A stretch of 7,425 nucleotides of DNA from Candidatus Moraniibacteriota bacterium (GCA_030641185.1 DAOWHY010000038.1:1-7425); one strand, 5' to 3'; shown: positions 1-5,906, numbered from the stretch's first letter. Translations and numbers: made by a program. The notes: generated by a model from the sequence alone, not told the origin.

Positions 1-553
1 AATCTTTTTTAAAAAACTCCATATTTAATATCTGTTTTACAAACTCTGAAGTTAAAATTTTATTCTGATAACTTAATTTTTTGTCTTTTCTTATTTTTGA
101 TTTTTTAATTATATTTATTACTTCTTTGAGCAATTCTTCGTTTACTCTTTGAACTTCCACTATTTTTTTAATTTCACTCTCATTTTTTAACACTCTTTTT
201 TGAAAAAACGGTTCAATTATTTCAATTTCTATTTTGTTATCCAATAAAATTTTGGCATATTTAATTTTAAAATTCTCCGGGATCTGCACTTTTTTAATTC
301 CATTATCTTTTAAAATGTCTATCAATACACTACCGAATGTATCTCTATCAGCATTAGAGCTATATTTTGAATAATTCACAACTCTGTCAACTTCTGCCTC
401 TTTTTTTGCCCTGTTATATTCCAAATCATCAATATAGATCATTTTCTTTCCGTTTTTCTCCAGATAAACAAAATCATCCGGAATCAACATTCCAGTCGCA
501 TAAAACATATTTGAATCATTTTCACTATCTGCGATGATTAATTTTGAAGTCAT
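1..553 (-). CDS. Xaa-Pro aminopeptidase (M24 peptidase family), N-terminal part, cut by window edge
   Basis: The minus strand reads open from ATG at 553 to the window edge, giving 184 residues without a stop. The start ADSENDSNMFYATG is typical of the creatinase-type N-terminal domain of aminopeptidase P-like proteins. It is followed by KKMIYIDDLEYNRAK and, around residues 121-142, by the KNESEIKKIVEVQRVNEELL helix that leads into the pita-bread catalytic domain of this family. The metal-binding Asp/His/Glu residues would lie beyond the window, so activity cannot be judged. Family members are cytoplasmic metallopeptidases that remove an N-terminal residue preceding proline. No Shine-Dalgarno sequence precedes the ATG. 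The upstream neighbour is the 111-aa orphan gene, and a 30-bp inverted-repeat arm lies 30 nt upstream of the start. The family assignment comes from recognising the motif pattern, without a search. Confidence 0.82.
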   Translation of the reverse strand, partial: MTSKLIIADSENDSNMFYATGMLIPDDFVYLEKNGKKMIYIDDLEYNRAKKEAEVDRVVNYSKYSSNADRDTFGSVLIDILKDNGIKKVQIPENFKIKYAKILLDNKIEIEIIEPFFQKRVLKNESEIKKIVEVQRVNEELLKEVINIIKKSKIRKDKKLSYQNKILTSEFVKQILNMEFFKKD

Positions 554-583
554 GGGTTAGGTTTTAGGATTTTATGATTATGT

Positions 584-613
584 TCCCGATAGGGCTGTGG
601 AACCTTAATGCAA
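584..613. repeat. Left arm of 30-bp perfect inverted repeat
   Basis: This arm begins TCCCGATAGGGCTGTGG and ends TTAATGCAA. It is the exact reverse complement of 1032-1061, and the match stops at both ends. The two arms enclose 418 bp containing only the 111-aa gene. Unlike the right arm, this one lacks the extra bases that complete a hairpin. Confidence 0.93.
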
Positions 614-640
614 AATCTTATTGTTAGATAAAATATTTTT

Positions 641-976
641 TCAAATAACGATTCCGTCCCATTCAAGTAAAAAATCAATTACATAAATCTTAATAACATT
701 GGCAAGCATTTCTTCTGGTTTTAATTTTTTAATCTTTTTAGGATTTTGCAATCTTGCTTGAAGATATAATTGTAAAGTTTCAATTATTTCATTATCAAAT
801 TTTGCATCATCATGACTTAAGAAAAAGGTTGTTGCATTGTGAAGCGACCTCTCATATATTTCCTTTTCCACTTTTTGTGTTTTATAAGAATACGAATACT
901 CATCATATCTTTTCATTATTGCTTTTGCAATTTTTTTACCTTCTTCTTCGGAAATATTTTCTATATCTATTTTCAT
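641..976 (-). CDS. Hypothetical 111-aa protein in an inverted-repeat cassette
   Basis: This is a 111-residue open frame starting MKIDIENISEEEGKKIAKA and ending LLEWDGIVI, with a UGA stop. I do not recognise the family. It is rich in charged residues (Lys, Glu, Asp), has no signal peptide, no membrane segment and no Cys motif, and looks mostly helical, so a small cytoplasmic protein is likely. There is no Shine-Dalgarno site close to the ATG; the nearest purine-rich stretch (AGAGG) is about 30 nt upstream. It lies 3' of glyS and 5' of the aminopeptidase gene, all on one strand, but perfect 30-bp inverted repeats flank it on both sides. That suggests it arrived, or can move or flip, as a unit. 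The opposite-strand frame over the same bases looks like a shadow, being rich in Phe, Leu and His. Confidence 0.6.
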   Translation of the reverse strand: MKIDIENISEEEGKKIAKAIMKRYDEYSYSYKTQKVEKEIYERSLHNATTFFLSHDDAKFDNEIIETLQLYLQARLQNPKKIKKLKPEEMLANVIKIYVIDFLLEWDGIVI

Positions 977-1031
977 AAGCTGATTAAATATTAAACAGTA
1001 AAACCTCTATTTGTTTTGCATAATAAATGAC

Positions 1032-1061
1032 TTGCATTAAGGTTCCACAGCCCTATCGGGA
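1032..1061. repeat. Right arm of 30-bp perfect inverted repeat
   Basis: This is the exact reverse complement of 584-613, beginning TTGCATTAAGGTTCCACAGC. It lies just past the glyS stop codon and merges with the hairpin at 1041-1071. Confidence 0.93.
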
Positions 1062-1071
1062 CTATGGAACC
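1041..1071 (-). repeat. Hairpin directly after glyS, terminator-like but without a U-tract
   Basis: The outer stem is GGTTCCA (1041-1047) with TGGAACC (1065-1071). Inside it, AGCCC can pair with GGGACT around a TATC loop, with one mismatch and one bulge. The hairpin starts 9 nt after the glyS stop and could stabilise the 3' end of that message. In neither direction is it followed by a U-run, so an intrinsic terminator is not supported. It shares most of its sequence with the inverted-repeat arm, so it may be a member of an intergenic repeat family. Confidence 0.6.
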
Positions 1072-1080
1072 AGCACGAAA

Positions 1081-2472
1081 TTAAAAAGCTTCCCTCAACC
1101 ACTCCACCAACTCCCCCACTTTCACCCTCTCCTGCTTCATTGTATCTCTATCGCGAACTGTTACCGCATCATCTTCTAAACTTTCAAAATCCACCGTCAC
1201 GCAATAGGGCGTGCCGATCTCGTCTTGGCGGCGGTAGCGTTTGCCGATGCTTTGTGATTCGTCGTATTGGCAGGTAAATTCTGTTTTCAATGAATCAAAA
1301 ATTTCTTTCGCATATTTACTTAAGTTTTCTTTTTTGCTAAGAGGCAGTATCGCCACTTTCACCGGCGCGATGTTTTTGTTAAATTTCATTACTACTCTTG
1401 TTTCCGTTTTGCCGTCCGCAGTCGGCGCTTCTTCTTCAGTATAAGCATCCACCATCGCTGCAAGAAAAGTTCTGTCAACTCCAAATGTCGGTTCAATAAC
1501 ATGGGGGATATATTTTTTATTATCTTCCGTATCAAAATATTCCATATTCTGCTTGCTGTGTTTTTGATGCTGAGTTAAATCAAAATTACCCCGATATGCC
1601 AGTCCATACAATTCTTTTACGCCAAACGGAAAGTTATATTCTATATCAATTGTCTTTTTGGAATAATGCGACAGTTCCTCTTTATCATGTTCGCGAATGC
1701 TATAATTCTCTTTTTTAATCCCAAGATAATCCAGCCATTTTATCATTTCATTTTGCCAATATTCAAATTGTTTTTGCCAATTTTCTTCCTTTATAAAATA
1801 TTCCAGTTCCATCTGTTCAAATTCAATTGTTCTAAAAATAAAATTCCCGGGAGTTATTTCATTGCGAAACGACTTGCCGGCCTGAGCAATGCCGAAAGGA
1901 ATTTTTTTGTGCGTAGAACTCATCACATTTTTAAAATTCACGAACATCGCCTGCGCTGTTTCAGGGCGAAGATAAATAATCGCGTTATCTTCCTCTACAA
2001 CGCCTTGATAAGTTTTAAACATCAAATTAAATTTCCGCGCTTCCGTGAAATCACTTTTGCCGCAAGCGGAACATTTTAAATTATTATCTCTGATTATTTC
2101 AGTTATTTCTTTTAATGATTTCCCTTCAACTTTAATGTCCAAATTGTCTTCAACTAAATGATCCGCTCTCAATCTTGCCCGGCACTTTTTACAATCCACC
2201 AAAGAATCATTAAATCCCGCTGTATGTCCTGACGCTTGCCAGACATTAGAATTCATTAAAATCGCCGCGTCCAAACCAACAATATCTTCTCTGTCCTGCA
2301 CAAACATTTTCCACCAAGCTTGTTTAATGTTATTTTTCAATTCTACTCCCACCGGTCCATAATCCCAAGTATTTGCCAGTCCGCCGTAAATTTCTGAACC
2401 CGGAAAAACAAAACCGCGCCGCTTCGCCAGCGATGTTATTTTATCCATTAAATTTTCCCTTTTTTCTGTCAT
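1081..2472 (-). CDS. glyS: Glycine--tRNA ligase, dimeric (alpha2) class II type
   Basis: The enzyme charges tRNA-Gly with glycine in the cytoplasm. The 463-residue length matches the single-chain dimeric type rather than the alpha2beta2 GlyQ/GlyS type. The N-terminal signature RGFVFPGSEIYGGLANTWDYGP is at residues 20-40. A CxxC pair (C94, C97) and a second one (C134, C137) fit a zinc site in the insertion. LRPETAQ is at 168-174. Motif 2 is FRNE (202-205) with FRTIEFEQMELEYF, and motif 3 is GVDR (331-334). From about residue 370 onward is the anticodon-binding domain (VKVAILPL, QDEIGTPYCVTVD). Two starts are possible. Met1 at 2472 has no nearby Shine-Dalgarno. Met9 at 2448 has AAGGG 8 nt upstream and gives a start (MDKITSLAKRRG) equally typical of the family. 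A promoter lies just upstream, so the gene is transcribed separately from rodA. Confidence 0.97.
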   Translation of the reverse strand: MTEKRENLMDKITSLAKRRGFVFPGSEIYGGLANTWDYGPVGVELKNNIKQAWWKMFVQDREDIVGLDAAILMNSNVWQASGHTAGFNDSLVDCKKCRARLRADHLVEDNLDIKVEGKSLKEITEIIRDNNLKCSACGKSDFTEARKFNLMFKTYQGVVEEDNAIIYLRPETAQAMFVNFKNVMSSTHKKIPFGIAQAGKSFRNEITPGNFIFRTIEFEQMELEYFIKEENWQKQFEYWQNEMIKWLDYLGIKKENYSIREHDKEELSHYSKKTIDIEYNFPFGVKELYGLAYRGNFDLTQHQKHSKQNMEYFDTEDNKKYIPHVIEPTFGVDRTFLAAMVDAYTEEEAPTADGKTETRVVMKFNKNIAPVKVAILPLSKKENLSKYAKEIFDSLKTEFTCQYDESQSIGKRYRRQDEIGTPYCVTVDFESLEDDAVTVRDRDTMKQERVKVGELVEWLREAF

Positions 2473-2502
2473 AAATATTTTTTAATTTACTTTATTTCCT
2501 TT

Positions 2503-2531
2503 ATCTTAGCATAGAAATTTTTTAATGTAAA
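2503..2531 (-). promoter_or_regulatory. Predicted sigma70-type promoter for glyS
   Basis: On the minus strand the -35 box is TTTACA (2531-2526) and the -10 box is TAAGAT (2508-2503), with a 17-nt spacer. TGC directly before the -10 box makes an extended -10. Transcription would begin near 2496, giving a leader of about 24 nt to Met1 or 48 nt to Met9 of glyS. No T-box leader, which Firmicutes use for glyS, fits in this space. Confidence 0.6.
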
Positions 2532-2546
2532 TAATAACAGTAATTA

Positions 2547-2597
2547 GAGTAAGGGCTTCAGCCCGAAAGCAGACTAATCGGGCTAAAGCCCTCACTC
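2547..2597. repeat. Imperfect hairpin repeat between rodA and glyS
   Basis: The 20-nt arms 2547-2566 and 2578-2597 pair with only two A/C-type mismatches around an 11-nt loop. The inner part is AGCCCGA with TCGGGCT, and the outer part is AGGGCTT with AAGCCCT. The hairpin starts about 6 nt after the rodA stop. No U-run follows on either strand, so it looks like an intergenic palindromic repeat rather than a terminator. It could still protect the 3' end of the rodA message. Confidence 0.75.
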
Positions 2598-2603
2598 CAA
2601 TTT

Positions 2604-3719
2604 TTACTCCTCTTCCCTCTCAATCTTATACCTCCTCCTTCTCATATAAACACTCTGCGCGATTCCAATCATTATCAAAAAACTAATCAACGAACTTCCT
2701 CCGTAGCTTATAAAAGGCAAGGGAATTCCAGTTACTGGCATAATTCCTACATTCATTCCGATATTTATAGAAATATGGAATATTAACGTAAAAGCAACTC
2801 CCAAAACAAGTAATTTTCCAAAATTATCCTGCGTCTCAAGAACAATTTTAAAAAAACGGTAGAAAACAATCGCGAATAACCCAAGCATAAAGAAGGCTCC
2901 TATGAATCCCATTTCTTCAGCAACAACCGCAAAAATAAAATCAGTGTGTTTTTCCGGTAAAAAATTTAACTGACTTTGGGAGCCATATCCCAATCCCTTG
3001 CCCCAAATATTTCCCGATCCAACAGCAATAATTGACTGGTTGACATTATAACCGGCTCCAAGCAAATCTGACTGCGGGTTAACAAAAGTTGTAATCCTAT
3101 CTTTTTGATAATCCTCAAAAACATAAAACCAACCGGCCGCAAGTGAAATTATTCCAAGAATAAAAATCATCACCGCATATCTCATCTTTGTCCCCGTTAT
3201 AAAAACCATTGATATCCATATAAATAATATTACTAACGCGCTTCCAAAATCTGGTTGGAGAATAATAAGAACGGTCGGCAATAAGACATAAATTCCGGAA
3301 ATTATAATTTTTCTGAAATCATTTGAATAATTTTTTGCTTCTGACAAATATTTCGCCAGAATAATAATCATAATTATTTTAACAAATTCAGATGGTTGAA
3401 CATTAAAAAAACCAAGATCAAACCAACTCATTGATCCTCTTATTAATGTCCCTAAAAACAAAATAGCAATTAAAACAAAACAAACCAGGACATAAAATAT
3501 CCCGGTCCAATTTTTCAGCGCCCTATAATCAAAAAAACTTACGAACATCATTAAAACAAGTCCAATAACAGAAAATATCACTTGTTTTTTAAAATTCAGA
3601 AAATCCGTTCCAGTAGAATTATAGGAGGTGCTAAAAATTATTATTAGTCCTAATAGAATTAGAATCAGAACGACAGCTAATAATGTTATATCTAATTTTT
3701 TTAAAAAGTTCAATGTCAT
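2604..3719 (-). CDS. rodA: RodA, SEDS-family peptidoglycan glycosyltransferase
   Basis: RodA polymerises lipid II into glycan strands during cell elongation, working with a class B penicillin-binding protein in the inner membrane. The 371 residues form about ten hydrophobic segments, starting with LLAVVLILILLGLIIIFSTS. Family hallmarks are QPSEFVKI (108-115), QPDFGSALV (155-163), NQSIIAVGSGNIWGKGLG (227-244), LPEKHTDFIFAVVAEE (254-269) and GIPLPFISYGGSS (331-343). Asp260 in the HTDF motif corresponds to the catalytic Asp262 of E. coli RodA. The C-terminus is a basic and acidic cytosolic tail. RodA is preferred over FtsW on overall pattern and the LPEKHTDFIFAV wording. The ATG lies 24 nt after the stop of the upstream membrane-protein gene, so the two are probably co-transcribed. 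No Shine-Dalgarno is visible, and the ATG sits inside a 12-nt match to the end of a mobile-like repeat. Confidence 0.95.
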   Translation of the reverse strand: MTLNFLKKLDITLLAVVLILILLGLIIIFSTSYNSTGTDFLNFKKQVIFSVIGLVLMMFVSFFDYRALKNWTGIFYVLVCFVLIAILFLGTLIRGSMSWFDLGFFNVQPSEFVKIIMIIILAKYLSEAKNYSNDFRKIIISGIYVLLPTVLIILQPDFGSALVILFIWISMVFITGTKMRYAVMIFILGIISLAAGWFYVFEDYQKDRITTFVNPQSDLLGAGYNVNQSIIAVGSGNIWGKGLGYGSQSQLNFLPEKHTDFIFAVVAEEMGFIGAFFMLGLFAIVFYRFFKIVLETQDNFGKLLVLGVAFTLIFHISINIGMNVGIMPVTGIPLPFISYGGSSLISFLIMIGIAQSVYMRRRRYKIEREEE

Positions 3720-3739
3720 TGCGAGTGAGTATTAATACT
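3714..3739. repeat. Repeat-end remnant over the rodA start, with adjacent 12-bp palindrome
   Basis: TGTCATTGCGAG at 3714-3725 is identical to the terminal repeat of the MITE-like element at 4707-4718. On the minus strand it reads CTCGCAATGACA and supplies the rodA start codon. Directly upstream of it lies the perfect palindrome AGTATTAATACT (3728-3739), which fills most of the short gap between the two genes. Whether it binds a regulator cannot be told from sequence. Confidence 0.55.
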
Positions 3740-3743
3740 ATAG

Positions 3744-4628
3744 CTATTCTGGAATTATATATTTTTCTCCCGTACCATAAATATCCATAAAATTAGTTAT
3801 GTCAAAAACATTTGTCTGCGCTTCATAATCAATTATGCCAACCGTTTCTGAAAATGGTGATGTCCAGAAAATCTTGAATTCCCATCCTTTTCCCGATTTA
3901 AGTGTCCATTGATCTGTTTTTCCAGCCGCGACGAGTTCTCCATGATTATCAAAAATGACAATGTTTATATCAACCTTAAAAAAACTATATTTTGAAATAT
4001 TTTCAGTCACTCCAAAAGCGTAATAAAATTCTTTTCCATCCTCCATAAATCCATAATCTTTATTAACAATTCTTATTATTTCTACATCCAGTTCGGGCAA
4101 TTCCCTAAGATTTTTTATTTCACGCCAATTAAAATTATATAGTTCTAAACTGACCTTTCCAATGTCTTCAGATGTTTTAAAATCATTTTCAATTATATAT
4201 CTTGATTCGTTGGTTCCCAAAAAACCTCTTGGCATAACATACGATTTCCCAAGAACCGTATCAATAATCTCTCCGCTTTTACTATAAATATTAAAGACAT
4301 ACTTAACAGAGGAGATTCCCCACCCCTCATTGCTGTTTGATATTTTTGCAACCAAATCATAATTATTTTCTCCGTCCTTTATAAACTTCACCCATTTAAC
4401 TCTTATGTCCTGCACTGTTGGGGGCTTGTCTGGAAGAGGACATTTTTTTTCACAAAATCCGCCACAATCAATTCCTTCTTCTCCAATATCTTTAACGCCA
4501 TTAAAACAAGTCCGCTCTTCCGGCCTATGTAAAATCCAAGTAGTCATTATTATAAAAAATAAAACTATCCCGATAATATAAAGTTTTTTAAATTTTCTCT
4601 GGGCTTCTGTCATAAAATATTTTAACAT
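3744..4628 (-). CDS. Single-pass membrane protein with extracytoplasmic Cys motif, function unknown
   Basis: This 294-residue protein has a basic N-terminus (QRKFKK), one membrane segment at about residues 17-33 (YIIGIVLFFIIMTTWIL), and then a long part predicted outside the cytoplasm. Just after the membrane lies CFNGVKDIGEEGIDCGGFC with C41, C55, C59 and C63. This is the C-NG-D-E-GxDCGG-C-C pattern seen in many secreted or surface-anchored bacterial proteins, probably disulphide-bonded. The remaining ~220 residues look like two beta-rich repeats (VKWVKFIKDGENNYDLVAKI and later FFKVDINIVIFDNHGELVAAG), resembling the FxLYD type of extracellular domain. That resemblance is inference. The gene precedes rodA by 24 nt and follows a promoter, which suggests a role at the cell envelope. 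The start is either ATG 4628 or Met6 at 4613; neither has a Shine-Dalgarno. Confidence 0.8.
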   Translation of the reverse strand: MLKYFMTEAQRKFKKLYIIGIVLFFIIMTTWILHRPEERTCFNGVKDIGEEGIDCGGFCEKKCPLPDKPPTVQDIRVKWVKFIKDGENNYDLVAKISNSNEGWGISSVKYVFNIYSKSGEIIDTVLGKSYVMPRGFLGTNESRYIIENDFKTSEDIGKVSLELYNFNWREIKNLRELPELDVEIIRIVNKDYGFMEDGKEFYYAFGVTENISKYSFFKVDINIVIFDNHGELVAAGKTDQWTLKSGKGWEFKIFWTSPFSETVGIIDYEAQTNVFDITNFMDIYGTGEKYIIPE

Positions 4629-4642
4629 CTTAATATACTAAC

Positions 4643-4670
4643 ATTCTAACATTTTTAAAATTTTGGTCAA
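4643..4670 (-). promoter_or_regulatory. Predicted promoter for the membrane protein-rodA unit
   Basis: The minus strand shows TTGACC (4670-4665), a 16-nt spacer, and TAGAAT (4648-4643). Transcription would begin near 4636, only about 7 nt before the ATG at 4628, so the message would be nearly leaderless. This fits the missing Shine-Dalgarno. The -35 box starts two bases after the rRNA operon's terminator U-tract. Confidence 0.6.
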
Positions 4671-4671
4671 T

Positions 4672-4703
4672 AAAAAAAACAGATACTAGTAATGCTCTGT
4701 TTT
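4672..4703 (-). terminator. Intrinsic terminator of the 23S-5S transcription unit
   Basis: In minus-strand RNA an 8-bp stem AAAACAGA / TCTGTTTT encloses a 12-nt loop, and the A8 run at 4672-4679 is read as eight U. The stem is AU-rich but the U-tract is long. The position, after 5S and before a promoter, suits the end of the rRNA operon. Confidence 0.7.
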
Positions 4704-4706
4704 CAT

Positions 4707-4846
4707 TGTCATTGCGAGAAATGGAGCGGAGCGATAGCGTAGCGGAATGACGAAGCAATCCCGTAACTACACTCCTTGCGCGTAGTTACGGGATTGCTTC
4801 GTCGCCTTTTCGTTCGCTACGCTCACTCAGGCTCCTCGCAATGACA
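4707..4846. mobile_element. MITE-like palindromic element of the TCATTGCGAG type
   Basis: This 140-bp element is bounded by 12-bp terminal inverted repeats, TGTCATTGCGAG (4707-4718) and CTCGCAATGACA (4835-4846). A central hairpin has perfect 22-bp arms (4749-4770 and 4782-4803, containing GAAGCAATCCCG) with an 11-nt loop. A second inner pair is AGCGTAGCG / CGCTACGCT (4736-4744, 4815-4823). Elements with this GTCATTGCGAG ... GAAGCAATCC wording occur in many unrelated bacteria. It encodes nothing, so any movement would depend on a transposase elsewhere. It lies between the 5S gene and the operon's terminator, so it would be transcribed with the rRNA. Confidence 0.85.
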
Positions 4847-4876
4847 GATAATAAAATAATTTTTTACTTCAAAAAA

Positions 4877-4996
4877 TCTCCGGCGACGGCCTACTCTTCC
4901 GGTCCCGTACGGGACAAGTACCATCGGCGCTAACGGGCTTAACTTCTGAGTTCGGGATGGGATCAGGTGTAGCCCCGTCGCTAAAATCACCGGGGA
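4877..4996 (-). rRNA. rrf: 5S ribosomal RNA
   Basis: The minus strand carries the conserved 5S core: GATCCCATCCCGAACTCAG, AGAAGTTAAGC, and TAGCGCCGATGGTA. The ends pair as helix I, CCGGTGA near the 5' end with TCGCCGG near the 3' end. The length is about 120 nt, as expected. The ends were placed by helix I and may be off by one to three bases. T-rich sequence (ATTTTTT) follows the 3' end. The gene is about 1.1 kb from the end of 23S, with two protein genes between. Confidence 0.95.
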
Positions 4997-5013
4997 ATTT
5001 TTAAAGTAAAACA

Positions 5014-5066
5014 CTGGAGTTCAGGTTTTAACCTGTAAAACTTACACACTAAAGTGTGAGCTCCAA
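5014..5066. repeat. Three-way-junction (cloverleaf-like) repeat upstream of 5S
   Basis: An outer stem (5015-5021 with 5059-5065, TGGAGTT / GAGCTCCA region, including one G-T pair) encloses two short hairpins. These are CAGGTT / AACCTG (5022-5035) and CACACT / AGTGTG (5045-5058). The outer ends resemble those of the hairpin repeat at 2547-2597 (both read ATTGGAG on the minus strand). It lies 18 nt upstream of the 5S gene, so it could also act in 5S processing. Confidence 0.65.
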
Positions 5067-5074
5067 TATAAATA

Positions 5075-5101
5075 ATTGTTTTTGGGAATTGGATAAAAAA
5101 G
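5075..5101. repeat. Cassette repeat A (3' arm enclosing the zinc-ribbon gene)
   Basis: The plus strand reads TTTTTGGGAATTGGATAA (5079-5096) within a 25-nt stretch shared with repeat C at one difference. In minus-strand RNA it can pair with repeat B over about 14 of 15 positions. Confidence 0.75.
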
Positions 5102-5131
5102 CAAAAAAATAAATGGTGTATTTTATTGCTT

Positions 5132-5284
5132 CTAAATTGAAAGCGTCTTTCTTATGTTCCAATTTCCACATTTGGGACAATTATAATCAAAAACGCCACT
5201 TCTTAACTTTTTCAACTTTTCCCCGCAATGGGGACAAAGATTTATTCTGTTTTTTTCTGTTGTCGATTTTACTGACTCTGGCAT
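5132..5284 (-). CDS. Small zinc-ribbon protein (50 aa) in the 23S-5S spacer
   Basis: The 50-residue protein MPESVKSTTEKNRINL... holds two Cys knuckles, CPHCGEKL (C17, C20) and CPKCGNW (C36, C39), 15 residues apart. This is a classic four-Cys zinc ribbon, with Lys/Arg-rich surroundings (KLKKLR, IRKTL) that would suit nucleic-acid or ribosome contact. That contact is inference. The start is the ATG at 5284 because GGAGGTG lies 9 nt upstream. The longer frame opening with TTG at 5320 begins inside repeat B and is rejected. The gene lies between 23S and 5S with no terminator between, so it is expected to be transcribed with the rRNA. Inverted-repeat arms B and A enclose it. I do not recognise the exact family. 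Confidence 0.75.
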   Translation of the reverse strand: MPESVKSTTEKNRINLCPHCGEKLKKLRSGVFDYNCPKCGNWNIRKTLSI

Positions 5285-5293
5285 TGAAATTTT

Positions 5294-5300
5294 CACCTCC
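5294..5300 (-). promoter_or_regulatory. Strong Shine-Dalgarno of the zinc-ribbon gene
   Basis: GGAGGTG lies 9 nt before ATG 5284. It decides the start in favour of the 50-aa form over the upstream TTG. Most other genes here have no such site. Confidence 0.8.
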
Positions 5301-5307
5301 TTTTTTA

Positions 5308-5333
5308 TTTTCTTATCCAATTTCCAAAACTCT
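5308..5333. repeat. Cassette repeat B (5' arm enclosing the zinc-ribbon gene)
   Basis: The minus strand reads AGTTTTGGAAATTGGATAAG. It is inverted relative to repeat A and carries the same A (AATTGG) at the position that is G in repeats C and D. It lies just upstream of the Shine-Dalgarno. Confidence 0.75.
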
Positions 5334-5360
5334 TTTCACTTTATTAAAAATATTTTAGAG

Positions 5361-5388
5361 TTATTGTTTTTGGGAGTTGGATAAAAAG
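5361..5388. repeat. Cassette repeat C (3' arm enclosing the 163-aa gene)
   Basis: The plus strand reads TTTTTGGGAGTTGGATAAAA (5367-5386). It starts 12 nt past the stop of the 163-aa gene. It nearly duplicates repeat A and pairs with repeat D, with G in place of A at the variable site. Confidence 0.75.
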
Positions 5389-5400
5389 TGGGAATGTAAT

Positions 5401-5892
5401 TCATATTCCCGGATTTATTTCATTTGAGATCTTACTTCCAGCAGAAGTGCCTGGTTTATAAGAAAAGACAGATGTTGTTTCACTATTTGCAAAAAATTCC
5501 TCTATAAAGCCCTTAAAAACCAATAGTTTTTCATCTTCAATTTCAATAATAACCTTAGATCTCCATGGAAGGAACACTCTGGCAATTAGAATGCTGATAA
5601 AAAATTCTGATTGCTGAATTTCCCAGCTAAATCCACCGGCTCTTATTGTTCTCACAAGATTGAAAAATTCTTCCACCTGATCATTCAATATAAAAAGCAA
5701 GTGTGCTGGAACATTTGCATTTGTTCTGCCTATAACAACAAATTTACCTTGAAGTATTTTGTCAGGCGATTTTTTATTAAGGGCTTCGGCAATTTTGCTA
5801 AAAAATATTCTCAACCCTGGATCTTGCTCAGACTTTTCTCTTATATTAAAGAAAGAATTTTCTTGCAATATTTGCAAAGCATCTTCGCTCAT
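5401..5892 (-). CDS. Hypothetical 163-aa protein in the 23S-5S spacer
   Basis: This 163-residue frame starts MSEDALQILQENSFFNIREK and ends with a UGA stop. I do not recognise the family. It has no signal peptide, membrane helix or Cys motif. Alternating helical stretches (IFFSKIAEALNKK, QVEEFFNLVRTI, GFIEEFFAN) and beta-like stretches (GKFVVIGRTN, HLLFILN, FFISILIARVFLP, SKVIIEIEDEKLLVF) suggest a compact alpha/beta cytoplasmic protein with a disordered tail (PGTSAGSKISNEINPGI). The start is firm: AGGAGGT lies 7 nt upstream of ATG 5892. It is the first gene after 23S on the same strand and is enclosed by inverted-repeat arms D and C. With no terminator visible on either side, it is probably co-transcribed with 23S and 5S. 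Base use looks like its neighbours, so no recent foreign origin is obvious from composition. Confidence 0.75.
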   Translation of the reverse strand: MSEDALQILQENSFFNIREKSEQDPGLRIFFSKIAEALNKKSPDKILQGKFVVIGRTNANVPAHLLFILNDQVEEFFNLVRTIRAGGFSWEIQQSEFFISILIARVFLPWRSKVIIEIEDEKLLVFKGFIEEFFANSETTSVFSYKPGTSAGSKISNEINPGI

Positions 5893-5899
5893 ACTATTT

Positions 5900-5906
5900 A
5901 CCTCCT
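5900..5906 (-). promoter_or_regulatory. Strong Shine-Dalgarno of the 163-aa gene
   Basis: AGGAGGT lies 7 nt before ATG 5892. It is the best ribosome-binding site in the window and strongly supports that this frame is translated. Confidence 0.8.

Noticed and set aside
754..978. Plus-strand frame opposite the 111-aa gene
   Set aside because: It is low-complexity (Phe, Leu, His) and has no ribosome-binding site. The minus-strand frame has a more normal composition and agrees in direction with the neighbours.
1241..2079. Plus-strand frames opposite glyS (1241-1444, 1666-2079)
   Set aside because: They are shadows of a strongly recognised synthetase gene.
4823..5014. 63-codon open frame on the minus strand
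   Set aside because: It runs through the whole 5S rRNA gene and into the MITE-like element, and has no ribosome-binding site. It is a chance frame in a structural RNA.
5285..5320. TTG-initiated extension of the zinc-ribbon gene
   Set aside because: The extra 12 codons start inside repeat B and read through the Shine-Dalgarno itself. ATG 5284 with GGAGGTG upstream is the better start.
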